Source: Paramecium pentaurelia (Eukaryota > Ciliophora > Oligohymenophorea > Peniculida > Parameciidae). Taken from it: a stretch of DNA of 64,000 nucleotides. The notes beneath the pieces were generated by a model, which saw only the letters and a program-made list of their open reading frames with translations, was not told the origin of the DNA and ran no database searches. Shown here piece after piece: positions 26,172-38,690 of this stretch. A program made the translations under genes and the position numbers. The stretch spans positions 434,001-498,000 of the forward strand of contig CAJJDO010000036.1 in assembly GCA_905183005.1 (NCBI GenBank), in the 5' to 3' direction. Each line of letters opens with the position of its first letter. Within the stretch, counting starts at the first letter, position 1.

Positions 26172-27837
26172 TCAATTATCTTCATCAACATCAGAGTGTT
26201 CATCATCATCTTCTTTAATCATAGGTTAAGAAATTCTTTCATTTATCAAAGTACTCGAGAATACCAGTTCCATTAAATTTTTTGATTCTTGTAAATGTTT
26301 CTTTTTGCTAAGTGGTGGAGGATACATAGGATCAATAGCAATCTTAATTGTATTCTCTATCAAATGAGTTATTAATCTAGCTAATAATGGACAACAAGTT
26401 TCTAAACAAGGATTTGTATTGACTTCTATCAACCATGGTTTCATATCTGAATCAATCATAAAGTCTAATCCGAATAACTCAAAAGAATAGAAAAGTTTAT
26501 TTGGATTTAAATGTTAATAAGTTGCTTTAACAATATCAATGCTAAGTTTTTTTAATTGATCAAGTATTATTTAGAAGTTATAATTATGTTGATCATTTAA
26601 ATACTTTTAAAATTCATTATAAGATATCTAATTAATTAAATAATATAAATACTTTATTTCCTGTTTCAAATTTTCCATAATTTTGATTCTTCTTTTAAAC
26701 TGCATCATTTGTGAGATGAGTAAATTTATCTTCAACATCATCTAAACTAAATTCCTTACAACTTGTCCTTATGTATCCTTCTTAATACCAATATGCTTTA
26801 AATGTATTATTTACACATGTCATAAGCATATAACATCGAATATCAAATTTTCTCTTATTATATAATAATGGTTTTTCTAGATATTTTTAGATAATGAATG
26901 TCTTTTTAGAATTGTTCAAATGAAGATTCTATTGAGAAATTATTTATTTAACTTTAGTTATAGAATTGGCTACCTAAATACCATTTCCTCGATTTGATGA
27001 TTCTCCTGGTTTTATTATCCAAACATTAATATTATTTGTTTTTGCAAATTCTTCAAATTCTAAAAATGCTGGATCATTTAAACCTGTTTTAACATGATAC
27101 GTTAATGGTATAAATTAAAAAGGATCTTCATTAATAGAAAGATAATAATTTTTCATATTATAAAATAATGCTTTTTTATTACAAACTTAGAAATTGCATT
27201 CTAAATGGTTATGTACTCTAAGAATACTACTTTAATTAAACAATTAAAATTCTGATTCTTCAATATTATATTTAATCTTATCATTAATTAATTTTTTTTA
27301 TTATTTTGTAAATTAAACATTTTCCAATTAAAATTATTTTACTGAATCATATTCTTATTATTTTCTTAATTATGTCCAATATAAATTTAAATCTTCATTT
27401 GGTTGATCTATCAATATCCACCAAGGTCTTAATTTTAAAGATTATCTTATTAAAGTTCCATTATTTCCTTTTGTAATAAATGCCTTATAAAATGTCCTTT
27501 CAGGAGGTACAACATTAATATTATTTGTAAATGCAATCATGATTGGTAATTCAATAATTTCTTAATTTTCTTTATTTATTTCATTTTTGTTATTTATTGT
27601 TTTTTTAACTTAAAATTACTTTTAAGGAATTAATCTTAATTCTTTTTTACATTTTTCTTATGAATTTGAATCTGGTAGGGTTTCTAATAAGTTTTTCTTA
27701 ATTATTAATTTGGTTTCACTAGATTTTCTATTATGTATTTCAATTCTTGGAGGATAAGAAAGAACAGTAGGTAATAATTAAGGAGTGCATTAAGAACATA
27801 TTTTCATTTACTGTTGATCTTATTATTATTTATTCAT
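26172..27837 (-). CDS. Tubulin tyrosine ligase-like (TTLL) polyglutamylase/glycylase
   Basis: Start at 27835-27837, TGA at 26172-26174, with few introns. A Gln-rich N-terminal extension precedes the TTL domain. The domain has INVWIIKPGESSNRGNGIQV (ATP-binding K and the N/RG loop), FIIQKYLEKPLL, KFDIRCYMLM, EFSLDDVEDKFTHLTNDAVQ, YGKFE, and near the end the catalytic IEVNTNPCLET. The tail is acidic (KEDDDEHSDVDEDN). TTLL enzymes add glutamate or glycine to tubulin tails, and ciliates have very many of them for ciliary and cortical microtubules. The exact activity (glutamylase or glycylase) cannot be told from the visible motifs. Confidence 0.85.
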
Positions 27838-28613
27838 TAGATCAAAGAATTACTAAAATCCTTTCATACGAAGAGAATTTAATTTAGGATGGTATTATTT
27901 AACAGATTGTAATTAAGTGGAATCTGCACATTTAGTATTGCCTTTAATAAATAGGAATTCTATTCCATGGTTTTACATAATAAAATAAAATTAATTATCA
28001 ATAAATAGATGAATAATTATACATTAAATTATTAAGAATAAAACTTATTTTATATTAAAATAATATTATTACATATTTCAAAAAATACTAAAAAGTGTAT
28101 TTTATAGTGAAATTATTTATCTGTTTTAGTTAATAAATTATATTTAAATTTATAGAAGATATTTTTATTATATTATACTTAATAATACTTTATAATAGTT
28201 ATTTAAATTTTTAGATTAAGGATTAAGTAAAATTGGATATATTGTAAAATTCATTGATAATTAATATCTAATCTATAATTATATAATAAATGTAATAACA
28301 AATATTAAGTTAGTAAGTATTTAATAAATTATTTATAGAATTATAGATGTCTATTTTAAAATGAAGTTATATTAAATAATAAAAATCAAATGGATTATTT
28401 ATTATCTAAATTATATTATAATTAAATATATTATAGATTAATAAACTTAAAGTTGTATTAATTAGAATTGATATATGGATGAGTATTATACTTTTATATA
28501 TTTTATATAATTAGTCTACCAATTTCTAATGATTTAAATAAGTATACAATCTATAATAATATTATAATTATAAATTATTAATTCAATATAAATAAAGAAA
28601 GTAGAATAAATTA
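27838..28613. other. Intergenic, extremely AT-rich
   Basis: No convincing reading frame, RNA gene or repeat was seen. It lies between the TTLL start and the stop of the next minus-strand gene, so it may hold the TTLL promoter near 27850-27900. Confidence 0.5.
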
Positions 28614-29594
28614 TCAAATTTTAACTTTAGAATTTTTTCCCACATTACTGAAAATAATTAAACACAAATTGAGTATTACAAATTTGATAATATCTAAGAG
28701 TATGAGTCCAAAGAGCAATCTGGTATAAAGCTCTAATTTTTCTGCATTGAAAGATATTAAAATTAGTAAAATAGGTTCAAAAACCATGACTTCTATACTT
28801 TTTAGGATATAACTACTAATAATGATAGTGTTTTCTGAATTATTTCTATTTCTAAAAGGGTACATTGGAATCCATTATAGTTCTATTGGTAATATAATGA
28901 ACATAATAGTTCTGAGTGAGAGGATTTAATCTTTATAATTAATTGGTTTGAGATCTTCTTAATTTGGACAAATCTCTTATATGAAATTGGCTCTAAACAC
29001 ATAACTCATAGGTAGATAGGATCTATTTTAGAGATTGTATTTATCCATAAAAATCAATTTAGATGTTGTAAGTAAATGTAAAATTCTAGGAATCTAAATG
29101 AATATTATAAAATAAGCTGTAACAGTCTTATCTTCATAAGGATCTATTATTTTGTTTTCATCAACTGTTCCTATACAAAAAAACACTAATATCAGTAACC
29201 TTAAACATATATCCAACATAATATTAGACAATAACCAGATCTTCATTCTAGGATTATTTGTTATATACTCCAAATACAAAAATGTTATATTGATAGGTAC
29301 AATTTCTTTTTTAAAAGAAGGTTTCAATTCTTTAACTTCTCTCCCTACAAGTCTTAACTAAATCAGTGATTATTATGACTCTTAGGTTTGTTGAGTGGAA
29401 ATGGGAGAATCTTAAGATTCGTAATTATTGACAATCTGCATTTCTACATTAATTGATGTTGCATCTCTTTTTTCTTTCGGGTCATCATCTAAACTGCGAA
29501 AGCTGTTACTCTACTCTTGATCATGACGTAAAGAGAAAAATAGACTTGATTGAGGCTCATTCCTTTCATTGCTATCGATTATTATTGATTACAT
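28614..29594 (-). CDS. Multi-pass membrane protein, uncharacterised
   Basis: One uninterrupted, intronless frame of 326 residues; start at 29592-29594, TGA at 28614-28616. Residues 1-90 are hydrophilic, rich in Ser/Asp/Gln and likely cytosolic. About four membrane segments follow (around MLDICLRLLILVFFCIG, TAYFIIFIQIPRI, TIMFIILPIELQW and the C-terminal pair EVMVFEPILLILI / LLDIIKFVILNLCLIIF), with a loop of about 60 residues between the second and third. The layout loosely resembles an ion-channel S1-S4 block, but no voltage-sensor arginines or pore are visible. No family recognised. Confidence 0.6.
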
Positions 29595-30010
29595 TATAAT
29601 TATAATTTAATATAGAATATTTGTATTCTTTGAATCTAGTTAGAAAGCATAATCATAATGAGTTTATTTAATTTATAATTATCTTTTTTTAATAGATCAA
29701 AGTTATATAGATGGATTAAGACTTGAAATTTAACTTAAATGATTCATAATTCTATGTTTTTTTTTCAATTCATTGTTTTCTCAATAAATCTAATATATAT
29801 ATATATAAAATTATATACAAATAAAGTAATCACCAAAATATATGAAATATTAAATCAAACACTTTTGAATATAGAGATCCATAACTATATTATTCTGATT
29901 TTTATATTGTTAATACATTAATAATATAATGATACTTAAAAATATATTGTATAAATAAAGTATGGAATGAATTAAATACTTTTGTATTTTAATACTTATA
30001 ACATTATAAA
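29595..30010. other. Intergenic, AT-rich
   Basis: Lies upstream of the 29594 start and downstream of the ZIP-like gene's stop. Nothing is recognised beyond AT tracts. Confidence 0.5.
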
Positions 30011-31002
30011 TCATACTAATTATCCTATAAAACTTTAACATATATACTTGATTTTATATAATTCACTTGCAATAGAAATAAGATTCATGATCAATCTTTC
30101 TAAATTTAATCTATTTGAAAATAATTATTTCAATTCTAGTAAGATAATAATTAAAGCAACATAAAGAAAGCTTCCAAAAGTTAAACACAATCGTACTTAT
30201 TAAAAAGTTTATGCAAAATGCAATTCTAAATAATTTATATATAAGAATTATCAACATATCCTCCTAATGATGTGAAGATTTAAGTTAAAAGAATAAAGAA
30301 AAAATATTTATCTTGTTTAATAAAAATGTATAATCAAAAATTTCATAATTTCATAAAAATTGTTATTGTTATTGTAATGTCAGATGTTAAACTTATAGAA
30401 TAAATTGCAGCTAATGCTATATCATCTATAAAGTTATCAAGAAAGTCTCCAAAATAAAAATACAATTGATGAATCATTGTGATCATAATCATGAGGTTCA
30501 TCTCTTTTATCTCTCAAATTCTTCAATTTAATAATGAAAAAATCAAAGAATACAAACAATAAGATACCATTCAAAATTAAACAGATTTAAGGATTATTGT
30601 GATCATTATTCTATTAATAAGTTCCTAAGATTTATGGCAACATATGAAATAACACATCTCCTATCATTGTTCCAAATGAAAATACTGATTATTTATATCA
30701 CTTATTTCTTGATTCTTACCATCTGATAAGATTTCTTCTGAAATTGAATTAATTCAATAGTTTATTCTATTTATTTAAATATCTTATAGGATTCAGATAC
30801 TTTTGTATAATGAATTAAGCATATTATAATGAGAAGAATAGTTTTGATTATTAATTAATTAATAAATGCGAAAATCCTAGAAAATGCCCTCCTAATAATA
30901 AATGAAGAATATAATAACACCAACAGTGACATAACAAATAACTTATAGTCCTGAGTTATCTCCAATAAATAAACCACAAAAATAAATGACTAGAAAGACA
31001 TC
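30011..31002 (-). pseudogene. ZIP (SLC39)-like transporter gene, probably degenerate
   Basis: Parts of a ZIP metal-transporter fold are readable. They are FSFGTMIGDVLFHMLPQILG (ZIP motif GTLxGDAxLHLLP), a following helix and a short His/Asp loop (EPHDYDHND), GDFLDNFIDDIALAAIYSIS (the family's GDAxHNFxDGLAIGAAF), and near the end GSFLYVALIIILLELK (GGFLYIALxDMLPEL). The His of HN and the Gly of DG are replaced, and the HExPHE region reads YEIMKFLI, so the metal site is lost. A one-base frame change between the His/Asp loop and GDFLDNF has no obvious intron. I therefore call it a probable pseudogene; a diverged, inactive paralogue or a sequencing error is possible. The N-terminus is uncertain and its ATG collides with the opposite-strand small gene. 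Confidence 0.5.
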
Positions 31003-31003
31003 C

Positions 31004-31261
31004 ATGATTGAATTGTATAGAGTTGAAAGTGAATCAATTAGAATTAGACCTCAAAGAGTTTTATAAATTATTAAAGATGCAAAGCAATAATTATTTTCTT
31101 AATAAAATCCTCGAAATGAAAAAAAATTAAAGCCTAGAGTGGAAACATCTGAAGGTTAAAATAGAGGTCTAGATTTTACATTCGCATAGAATTTCTCAAA
31201 CAAGTAAATTATAATGAAAGAATTCTCCTCGAATGGTCTCAGAAAAAAATTCTTTGTATGA
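31004..31261 (+). CDS. Small hydrophilic protein, uncharacterised
   Basis: An open frame of 85 residues from ATG 31004-31006 to TGA 31259-31261. It is rich in Arg (AGA codons), Lys and Gln, for example SESIRIRPQRVLQIIKDAKQ and KKLKPRVETSEGQNRG, and ends GLRKKFFV. Codon use (AGA, TAA as Gln) fits real coding better than the opposite strand, which would need rarer CTG and GCG codons. No family recognised. The proposed start abuts the likely start of the ZIP-like gene, so one of the two starts is wrong. Confidence 0.4.
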
Positions 31262-31637
31262 TCAAACATTAATGATGATTTATATCATTCACATTTTAGT
31301 AACAGTCTTCTTTATTAATTTAATTTTATAATAAAGATAACCTTATTAATCTTAAAAATATAATAATAAACATCTCTTTAATATACCTATTTAAGTATTA
31401 TTATTTAATAGAACATCTATTATTTAAGTTATAGATTTTTCATTAATATCATGTATATAATTATAATATTGAATTATCTAATTATATTATTATTATTTGC
31501 TATTGAATGAATAATTAGAAAATAGTTTATTTGGTAATTATCAAATTTAAATTAGATGGATTCAATGAATTTAGTAATGTATATTATATACTTTAGTTAT
31601 AAATTTTGCATTGATTTTCATTTTTTAAGGATATAAT
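31262..31637. other. Intergenic, AT-rich
   Basis: Between two convergent small genes. No recognised element. Confidence 0.5.
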
Positions 31638-31880
31638 TCAATTGCTAATTATCCACTTAATTGTCTTTTGCAAATCTCCTTCATTCTTTTTTAGCCATCT
31701 TGTTGCTTAAAATCTATCAACATCAAATTCTTTGACAATTAAGTCAATATGTGCTTCATTTAATTTAATTGTCTCCTATTATATTTCAACTGGCTATATA
31801 TTAATTAAACAATATACTTATTCTGTTCCAGAGACTTCAACTTCCTAATCTTCATTTCTCATCACAATTTTCTGATTCAT
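31638..31880 (-). CDS. HYPK-like small protein with UBA-type (NPAA/HYPK) domain
   Basis: Start at 31878-31880, TGA at 31638-31640. A 24-nt GT..AG intron sits before the PVEIQQE stretch, giving 72 residues after splicing. The C-terminal 45 residues (KLNEAHIDLIVKEFDVDR, then FQATRWLKKNEGDLQKTIKW) match the three-helix UBA-like domain of huntingtin-interacting protein K and nascent-polypeptide-associated complex alpha, in which the conserved pattern is ELIMxExxxxKxxAxRxLRExxGDLxxAL. HYPK binds the NatA N-terminal acetyltransferase and ribosome-associated chaperones. The start is short for HYPK (about 120 residues), so this may be a minimal form. Confidence 0.6.
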
Positions 31881-32029
31881 TAAATTTTAATAACAAATTT
31901 AATATTATTAGTTAATTGTATGTATAAGTTAAAATGTATATAAATAAAAGAAGATGTAATAAAATAATGGAATTGATTTTTTTAGATTATAAGAATTAAT
32001 TGATAATTTAATATAATTAATGGAAAGTA

Positions 32030-34163
32030 AACTATAAAATTTTGAGATCCTAAACAAATTAGGTAATAATGAATGCTTGATTTTGTAGGTTCTGGAGCTT
32101 ATTCATCTGTGTACAAAGTGTAAAGGAAGTCTGATGGGAAATTATACGCTTTGAAGAAAGTATTTGGAGTGATTTACAGGAATAGGTGAAATTGATGGAT
32201 ATAGGCGATAGAGAGAAACAGAATGCATTGAATGAAGTTCGGTTCATAGCATCAATTCATCATGAGAATGTTGTTTCATATAAGGAATGCTTTATTGAGG
32301 ATAATAATTTATGGTATGGCAGTTGTTATAATAAAGTATAATAATGGAGTATGCCGAGTAAGGAGATTTATTATAAAAGATTTAAAGATATGTAAAAAAA
32401 CAATAGATGATTCCAGAGTTAGAAATATGGCAAGTGGCAATATAAGTGTTATAAGGTTTAAGAGCATTACATCATAAAAAAATATTGCATAGAGATTTGA
32501 AGTGTGCAAATATCTTCTTGTACGAAAATGATCAGGTAAAACTTGGTGATTTTAATGTATCTAAATTGGCTAAAAATGGACTTGTCTATACATAAACTGG
32601 TACTCCCTATTATGCTAGTCCAGAGGTTTGGTAAGACAAACCTTATGATCATAAGGCAGATATTTGGTCTTTAGGATGTGTCATTTATGAAATGTGTGCT
32701 TTGAAACCGTATACTTATTCCTATATTCTATTATTAGACCCTTTAGAGCCAAAGATATGGATGGTTTATATAAATCTGTATTAAGAGGACAATATTAACC
32801 AATTCCTATTCTCTATTCTTAAGAATTAGTATAATTGATCAAAAGTATGATGTAAGTTCAACCTTCAAATCGTCCAGATTGTGGTATTCTAAATATACTT
32901 ATTATTATTTAGATAAATTACTTCAGTTACCCTTCATTTAAAAGAAAGCCAAATAATATGGGATTTCTTTGATTAATGATGAAATCGAAGATGATTTATT
33001 GAAGACTATTAAATGGCCTATTACTAGAAAAGGCTTATAAGCAAATAAATCTGAACTCATCAATTTAAATTGTTAATTACCTGGTAGTAATTATTTGAAT
33101 TAACACAATTCCAATCATATTAAGAGAAAAGATCAATCTAATAGAATAAGATCTTAGGATACTAATGATTCCATATCTTTAAATTAACCTAATGAAGCTT
33201 TACATTAATTGATGAAATAAATTACTTAATTGGATTAAAAAGAAGTAGAGAAAACTTCTAATGTTAATCCAAATTTAAATAAATCTATATCAAAATAGGC
33301 AATCTAAGAAAATATCTTACCGATTGACCGAAGATTACGAGTATCCAATTCTACTCATGAAAAGCATGAAAGATATGAACCAAATTAACAATCGTAAATT
33401 ATTAAATAGAATCTCTAGTAAATGTGCATCTAAGGATAGACTAGACCATCAAATATAAATCAATTCTAATTATTATGCTAAAGATGTGATCCAATCACTT
33501 AATAAATAGCATTATTCATAAAAATTACCTATGATTAGTGGCACTTAAAGACAAGAGGAAGAATATATTTTAAGGAAAAACTCTTCAAATGAAAGAAATC
33601 CTAGTAGTTATCTTAAAAGATCACAACATGAAACTTAAAAGAAAGATTTATCTATGTAACCTAGTGCTGATAGACCAACAGCTTTAATGAAAATAATTGA
33701 GGAACATCAATAATTACCTAAAATAAAAAAGAAATACTGAAATATCTAATTTTCCATATTACCAATTAATTAAAATTAACAGAAATAATATATATATTAT
33801 AACAAATAAATGGACATGTTTTTTGAATTAAACAAATTTAGAAAATCAATTAAACAAGAAGTATTAAGTAGACCAAGATCATAAATGAGATAGTCATAAT
33901 TAAAAAGAAAGATGTCAAGTATTAGAAATAGTGTTCATGGAAGTTTGCATGGCAGTGGGAACAATAGTTTACATAATAGTGCTTAAAGATAAAATAATAA
34001 TACAATAGGTTAAGTACTGCCATTTCATAAAATCAAAGAAATTTAATAAACTTTATTAGAATGTAATTACATTAATGACCTTTCTGTTTATTATGTAGAA
34101 GAATTAGTAAGATTTGCTAGTTTAGTTATGGAAAAAGTAGTTAAAGTTAGAGGTCATAAATGA
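32030..34163 (+). CDS. NIMA-related (Nek) protein kinase
   Basis: Start at 32030, TGA at 34161-34163. A 26-nt intron splits the Gly loop (LNKLG / SGAYSSVYKVQRKSDGK) and a 20-nt intron follows the VAIK-type lysine region (LYALKK / EQVKLMD). Then come NALNEVRFIASIHHENVVSY, ILHRDLKCANIFLYENDQVK, LGDFNVSKLA, the GTPYYASPEVW segment and ADIWSLGCVIYEMCALKPY, a classic Nek kinase core. The 430-residue tail is Gln/Asn/Ser-rich with basic patches and ends in a short helical block (YYVEELVRFASLVMEKVVKV). Nek kinases control cilium length, disassembly and basal bodies, and are greatly expanded in ciliates. A further intron near 32380 explains the apparent frame break. Confidence 0.88.
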
Positions 34164-35037
34164 TATTAATTAATTATTTCTAATCTTATTCAAATTTATT
34201 ATATCAATTGTTGAAACAGATATATAAAATTTATATTCATTAATAAAAACAATATTAATAATTGATTTCTTATTCATTTTTAATTAGTGTAATATCAAAT
34301 GTTTACATATTAGATATTTTGTTATTTATTTGTTTTTAGTATCATATTCATTTCATTTAAAAAATATCTCATATTAACTAATTATACTTATAAATTTAAT
34401 TAATTTAAAGAAATAACTTTTATTTTATATAATAGATTATTATTTCAATTAAGTAATATTCATAAGTATATAAATTCTAATAATATTTGTTTACTTATAA
34501 TAGCTATTTAATTAAAAATTATGATTTTTATTTCTGAAATGATTTAAATATAAGATATACATAGAAGAAGTAAATAATATACTATTTCATCAATTACTAT
34601 TTATTTAATAATTATCATTTTAAATGCTATTTGGAATCAGTTTTTATTTTATTATTTATTTAAGTTATTTTTCAATGATAGATCTAAATACATTGATTTT
34701 CATCATAAAAATACTTTTTTAATTGATTTTTGAAATTATGAAGATCTGGATAAAAGATAGACTATAATATAAGTTAATATAGAAAGTATAGATTAAATTG
34801 ATTTTGTGATTAGAAATATAAATACTTGATCTTTGAGATAAACTAAGATTATTTTCAATTTTTTCTTATGTTTTGTTTTATAATTTTGGTTGGTAGTAGA
34901 GTATCCTTAAAGTAAGTTATCTAATAGATATCCTATTTAGATTCTAAACATAAGTAATTGAGTGTTTTATGTATATATTGACATGTGTAGAGAAATATTT
35001 GTTATAATAATATTGTAGGGGGTACAATGATTATAAA
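34164..35037. other. Intergenic, AT-rich
   Basis: About 870 bp with no convincing frame, repeat or RNA gene. It carries the 3' flank of the Nek kinase and the promoter side of the TGS1 gene. Confidence 0.5.
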
Positions 35038-35903
35038 ATGATATATAATAATAAAATGATTGAGACCTAGAAACTAGTGCATCGCAAATTATCTATTTTG
35101 GGATATCCATTGAATGAGTTCTTTGCTTTGGATAGTTTAAAGCTGAAGATCACAAAAAAGAACTTCACTTGCCAATTACATCCAGGAATATCAATAGACA
35201 TACCAAAATAGATTTAAAAGTTTTATCGGAAGCGCTTCTTTCTTTTTAAAAAGTTCAATGAGGGCATATAATTAGATGAGGAATCTTGGTATTCTGTGAT
35301 ACCTGAGGTAGAGTTTTGTTTAATGAATTAAGGAGATGAGCATTCATATTGCAAATAAATTGAAAGCTAGTTCTCCAGATTCTGATGTGATAGATGGGTT
35401 TTGTGGTTCTGGAGGTCTAGCTATTCAATTGGCCAAATGTTTTAAAACAGTGATTTGTATAGATATTGATCCCATGTAAAATTAAATATTTTATAAACTC
35501 AGAAAGATCAATAATATTACCAATAATTTGTAAGTGTATGAATCCATAGCAACTGTTATTTAGATGAATTTTCTCGAGCACACTCATACCAATTAAGATT
35601 TCATTCTCATTATGTGTCCACCATGGTATTATCTCTATTAAACTTAGGGGTGGATTGAATTATTCACATTAACCTTATGATCTTAATAGTATGAAACCAT
35701 CTCTAGAAGATCTATTGACAAAAGGACTATAGATGACTAGCAAAATAGTTCTTCAATTACCTAAAAACATTGATATACAATAACTGGTCAGTATCTTTAA
35801 GGATGTCACTGACAAACTAAGATTAGAACTTAAACCCATAGAAGTTGAGATGATGCTCATCAATGAGCAAATTAATTAATTAATTATTTACTATGGGTTA
35901 TGA
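35038..35903 (+). CDS. TGS1: Trimethylguanosine synthase (TGS1), cap hypermethylase
   Basis: Start at 35038 (a second in-frame ATG lies at 35056), TGA at 35901-35903, about 270 residues. Order: KFYRKRFFLFKKFNEGIQLD, ESWYSVIPE, then a 25-nt intron, EMSIHIANKLKAS, and the SAM-binding block VIDGFCGSGGLAIQLAKCF with ICIDIDPMQ. After NFLEHTHTNQDFILIM the catalytic CPPWGGLNYS motif appears once a 22-nt intron is removed. These are the TGS1 motifs (EGIxLDEESWFSVTPE, DxFCGxGG, SPPWGGxxY). The enzyme converts m7G caps of snRNA and snoRNA to 2,2,7-trimethylguanosine. It is a minimal form consisting of the catalytic domain only. Confidence 0.92.
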
Positions 35904-36033
35904 AATCAATTTATTAATTTATTAATTCTTTCTCTTTTATAATAAATATATTGATGGTTAATATTTTCCATATAATTATTTCATGTTAATCTTTAATTAA
36001 AGAGACAATATAGTCTTATATATCATTAAAATT

Positions 36034-37023
36034 TCATACTATAAGTTCTAAATAATCTAATTCTTAACCATTAGCATCTACTTGTAACTTTTTCTTCATT
36101 AACTTATATCTCCATATAAAATATATTAACTATTCCATCTAGTTATTAAATTAGAACAAAGAGAATGATATTATTGAAATTAAAACAATAATAAGTTAAT
36201 AATAATCATTAATTTCTATGTCTCTGTCTAAGAAATTCAATAAATTTTATAAATCCTATACAAAATCAATTTCAAAGTTAACCAATATTAAAAATTACTT
36301 AATTTCTATTATTTTAGACTTCTGTCTTAATCATTTTATTTAAATAATCATTAGAATTTTGCATCTTTATCAAACTAATCTCTTTTTTTATTAGAAATAT
36401 AAACATGCTTCATCCAAATATTTTTAGTGTATTAAAAAATCAATACTACGTTAACACTCTTCATCTATTAATTCTAATAATTTAATTTTATAATAAATTA
36501 TTTTTTTAAAGGTTCTATTATAATTTTAGATAGTTCTTGAAATAATACTGCATAATCTAAGCTTAAAAATTATCTAAAAAAGAGTATAGAAGATTGTAAT
36601 AATATAATATTTATCTCCTTCATGAATTGTTAGATTGTGTTTATAAAATATTTCTTATTCTAAATATGATTTTTAAATAATTTAAAAATGGTTATAACAT
36701 CAAATTCCTTTTATCCCTTATTCTCTTAATGATGATTAAAATTAACTTAAACAATTATGTAATTCCCATTTAATAATGAGTATTAGGTTTAATTCTGACT
36801 TAAGTTCAATATTCTTTCATTAATATTAAAAATTTGTTCTATTTTTTAATTAACCTTAAAAGCCTAAAGTAAATAATTGCTTAAATGATAAAAACATAAA
36901 AATATACTATTTTCAATAATACATCATCTAATCAAATAATTTATCAAAGTGAAAAATACTTGTTTAATGTGATAATCTAGAAAAATACTTCTTAGTATAG
37001 AATAGAGTTCTCTTCTTACTCAT
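36034..37023 (-). CDS. Uncharacterised protein
   Basis: Starts at 37021-37023 (MSKKRTLFYTKKYFSRLSHQ) and ends at TGA 36034-36036 after KLQVDANGQELDYLELIV. Protein-like exons in between include NYIIVQVNFNHHQENKGQK, LDYAVLFQELSKIIIEPLKK and SKEIEINDYY-type charged stretches. Several introns are needed and not all were placed. The product is mostly helical, rich in Lys/Asn/Gln, without membrane segments. No domain recognised. It diverges from the coiled-coil gene at 37087 across a 63-bp spacer. Confidence 0.5.
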
Positions 37024-37086
37024 TATATTAACAATTTGATTGTCAAATATAAAAACATTATTTATATATATATTATTGTGATTATT

Positions 37087-37872
37087 ATGACTGATTTAGA
37101 AAGTGTAAGAAAAGAGATTACAAGATTGTAAACAGAGAATGCTAAATTAACAACAAAAGTAGTGAGAAATAGAAAAATAATTGCATAAAAAGAAGAAACA
37201 TATGTTAAGGTTTAAGACATTGCAAATGAAGAGGAAACATTTGATTCTGATTCAACATAAGCATCTTTTAAGATTAAATAATTACCTAATGGAATGGATA
37301 AAGTAAGAGAACTTTATAAAACAATTTGTTAATGTGGAGATGCAGCCAAATTTAAGTAATTATCTATTATATTTATTAAGTGGGTTTTGTGAGAAATGTG
37401 TTAAGAAAATGAAAGAAGATTATGAAAAGGCCATGAATGACTACTTACCTATATCATCTTAATATGAGAAAGTTTATTCTAATAATGTAAATAAAGAAGT
37501 GAAAATGTTATCAATAAAAAATAAAATTGACAATATGAAACAAAAAATAAAAGAAGGTGATATTAGTTTTTAAGATGGTGATCTAAAAATATTATAAGAT
37601 GAAATAGATTATTTAAGAAAATAAATTAAAGTTACATAAATGGATGTATTTTATAAATATTATATATTTAGTATGAAGTTTAATAAAAAGAGTTTACCAG
37701 ATATGTTGAAGAATAAAATAAAGTCTAGGAAGATTTAGAAATGAGATTAGCTAAAAAAGAAGACAAGATCTAAAAAATTAAATAATAAATTGATGAATTG
37801 CTAATAAAAAATAAAAAAATTGAAGAGAACATTGGTTTTGCAAAAGAAGAGTTGGAAAGCTATGTAAAGTGA
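37087..37872 (+). CDS. Coiled-coil protein with a C-x-C..C-x2-C cluster
   Basis: Start at 37087, TGA at 37870-37872. Two introns (25 nt and about 25 nt) restore a 240-residue frame. It opens with a coiled coil (MTDLESVRKEITRLQTENAK), then QLPNGMDKVRELYKTICQC and, after the first intron, GFCEKCVKKMKEDYEKAM. The four Cys (C-x-C, about 10 residues, C-x2-C) could hold a metal. Long heptad-rich stretches follow (VKMLSIKNKIDNMKQKIKEG, then YVEEQNKVQEDLEMRLAKKE) to the end. No family recognised; such proteins are common structural components of the ciliate cortex and basal bodies. Confidence 0.65.
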
Positions 37873-38100
37873 ATCATATCATAATTATACTACTTGTATT
37901 TAAGATAAAATATATTATTATAATCATTTATAATCAAAGATATATGTCTTATTTCATATCATCCTATAGAGATGTAATTTAATAGATAAAAAAAAGAATT
38001 ATTTTATAATTATCTAATAGTTTCTGTTTTATAAAACAAAAATTAAAATTTTATCTAAGAAACAATATTTTGGATTATCCAAAACTAATCCTTATCTCAT

Positions 38101-38441
38101 TCAAAGTCTATCAATTTTTAAAGTATCTATTTGAATTATGATATAGTGATAACACTCTGTTTCTTTTATTAAAAATAATGTTAAGTTTCTAATTTCAATG
38201 AGAGTCACCCTATTATAGTTATTAATTCATTGACTCTAAAATAAAAAATCCAATAAAAATTCTAAGTATTTTCAGTTCCTGAACAAGATTTAAAATTCCC
38301 CTTATATTTATTTCCTCTAAAGATTTAAGTATTAGTAGTCATAGTCTTGATTTATAATAATAGACATATATTCTCAATCTCCATAAAAATATCCTATTTT
38401 TGTATTTAATTTATATTATTAAATTAATAATTCTCTAACAT
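38101..38441 (-). CDS. Small uncharacterised protein (duplication A, copy 1)
   Basis: Start at 38439-38441 and stop at 38101-38103 after a 20-nt intron (GTGACTCTCATTGAAATTAG). The product of about 106 residues contains MEIENICLLLQIKTMTTNTQ, GNFKSCSGTENTQNFYWIFY and ends YHYIIIQIDTLKIDRL. No family recognised and no signal peptide. Confidence 0.4.
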
Positions 38442-38690
38442 GAGAAAATTTATTAGTTCAATTTTTATTATTGTATAATACAGATTTTGATTTACATAAT
38501 TCTATTTTGATTATTTTTTTTGAAATAAGAGAATTTAATGTATTCACTATTATAATAATAAATAGAATTATTCTCCTTTTAATTCTAAAATTAATAATCA
38601 TTATCTTAGAGATTAAGAGTATAAATGACAAACTAAAGGTCTTTAATCTCAATTAGGTTTATATCCAACTATATATCATAAATAATAATT

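Noticed and set aside
38458..38656. Overlapping hydrophobic frames on both strands in duplication A
   Set aside because: Neither looks like a real protein; they are chance frames in AT-rich DNA with only one stop codon.
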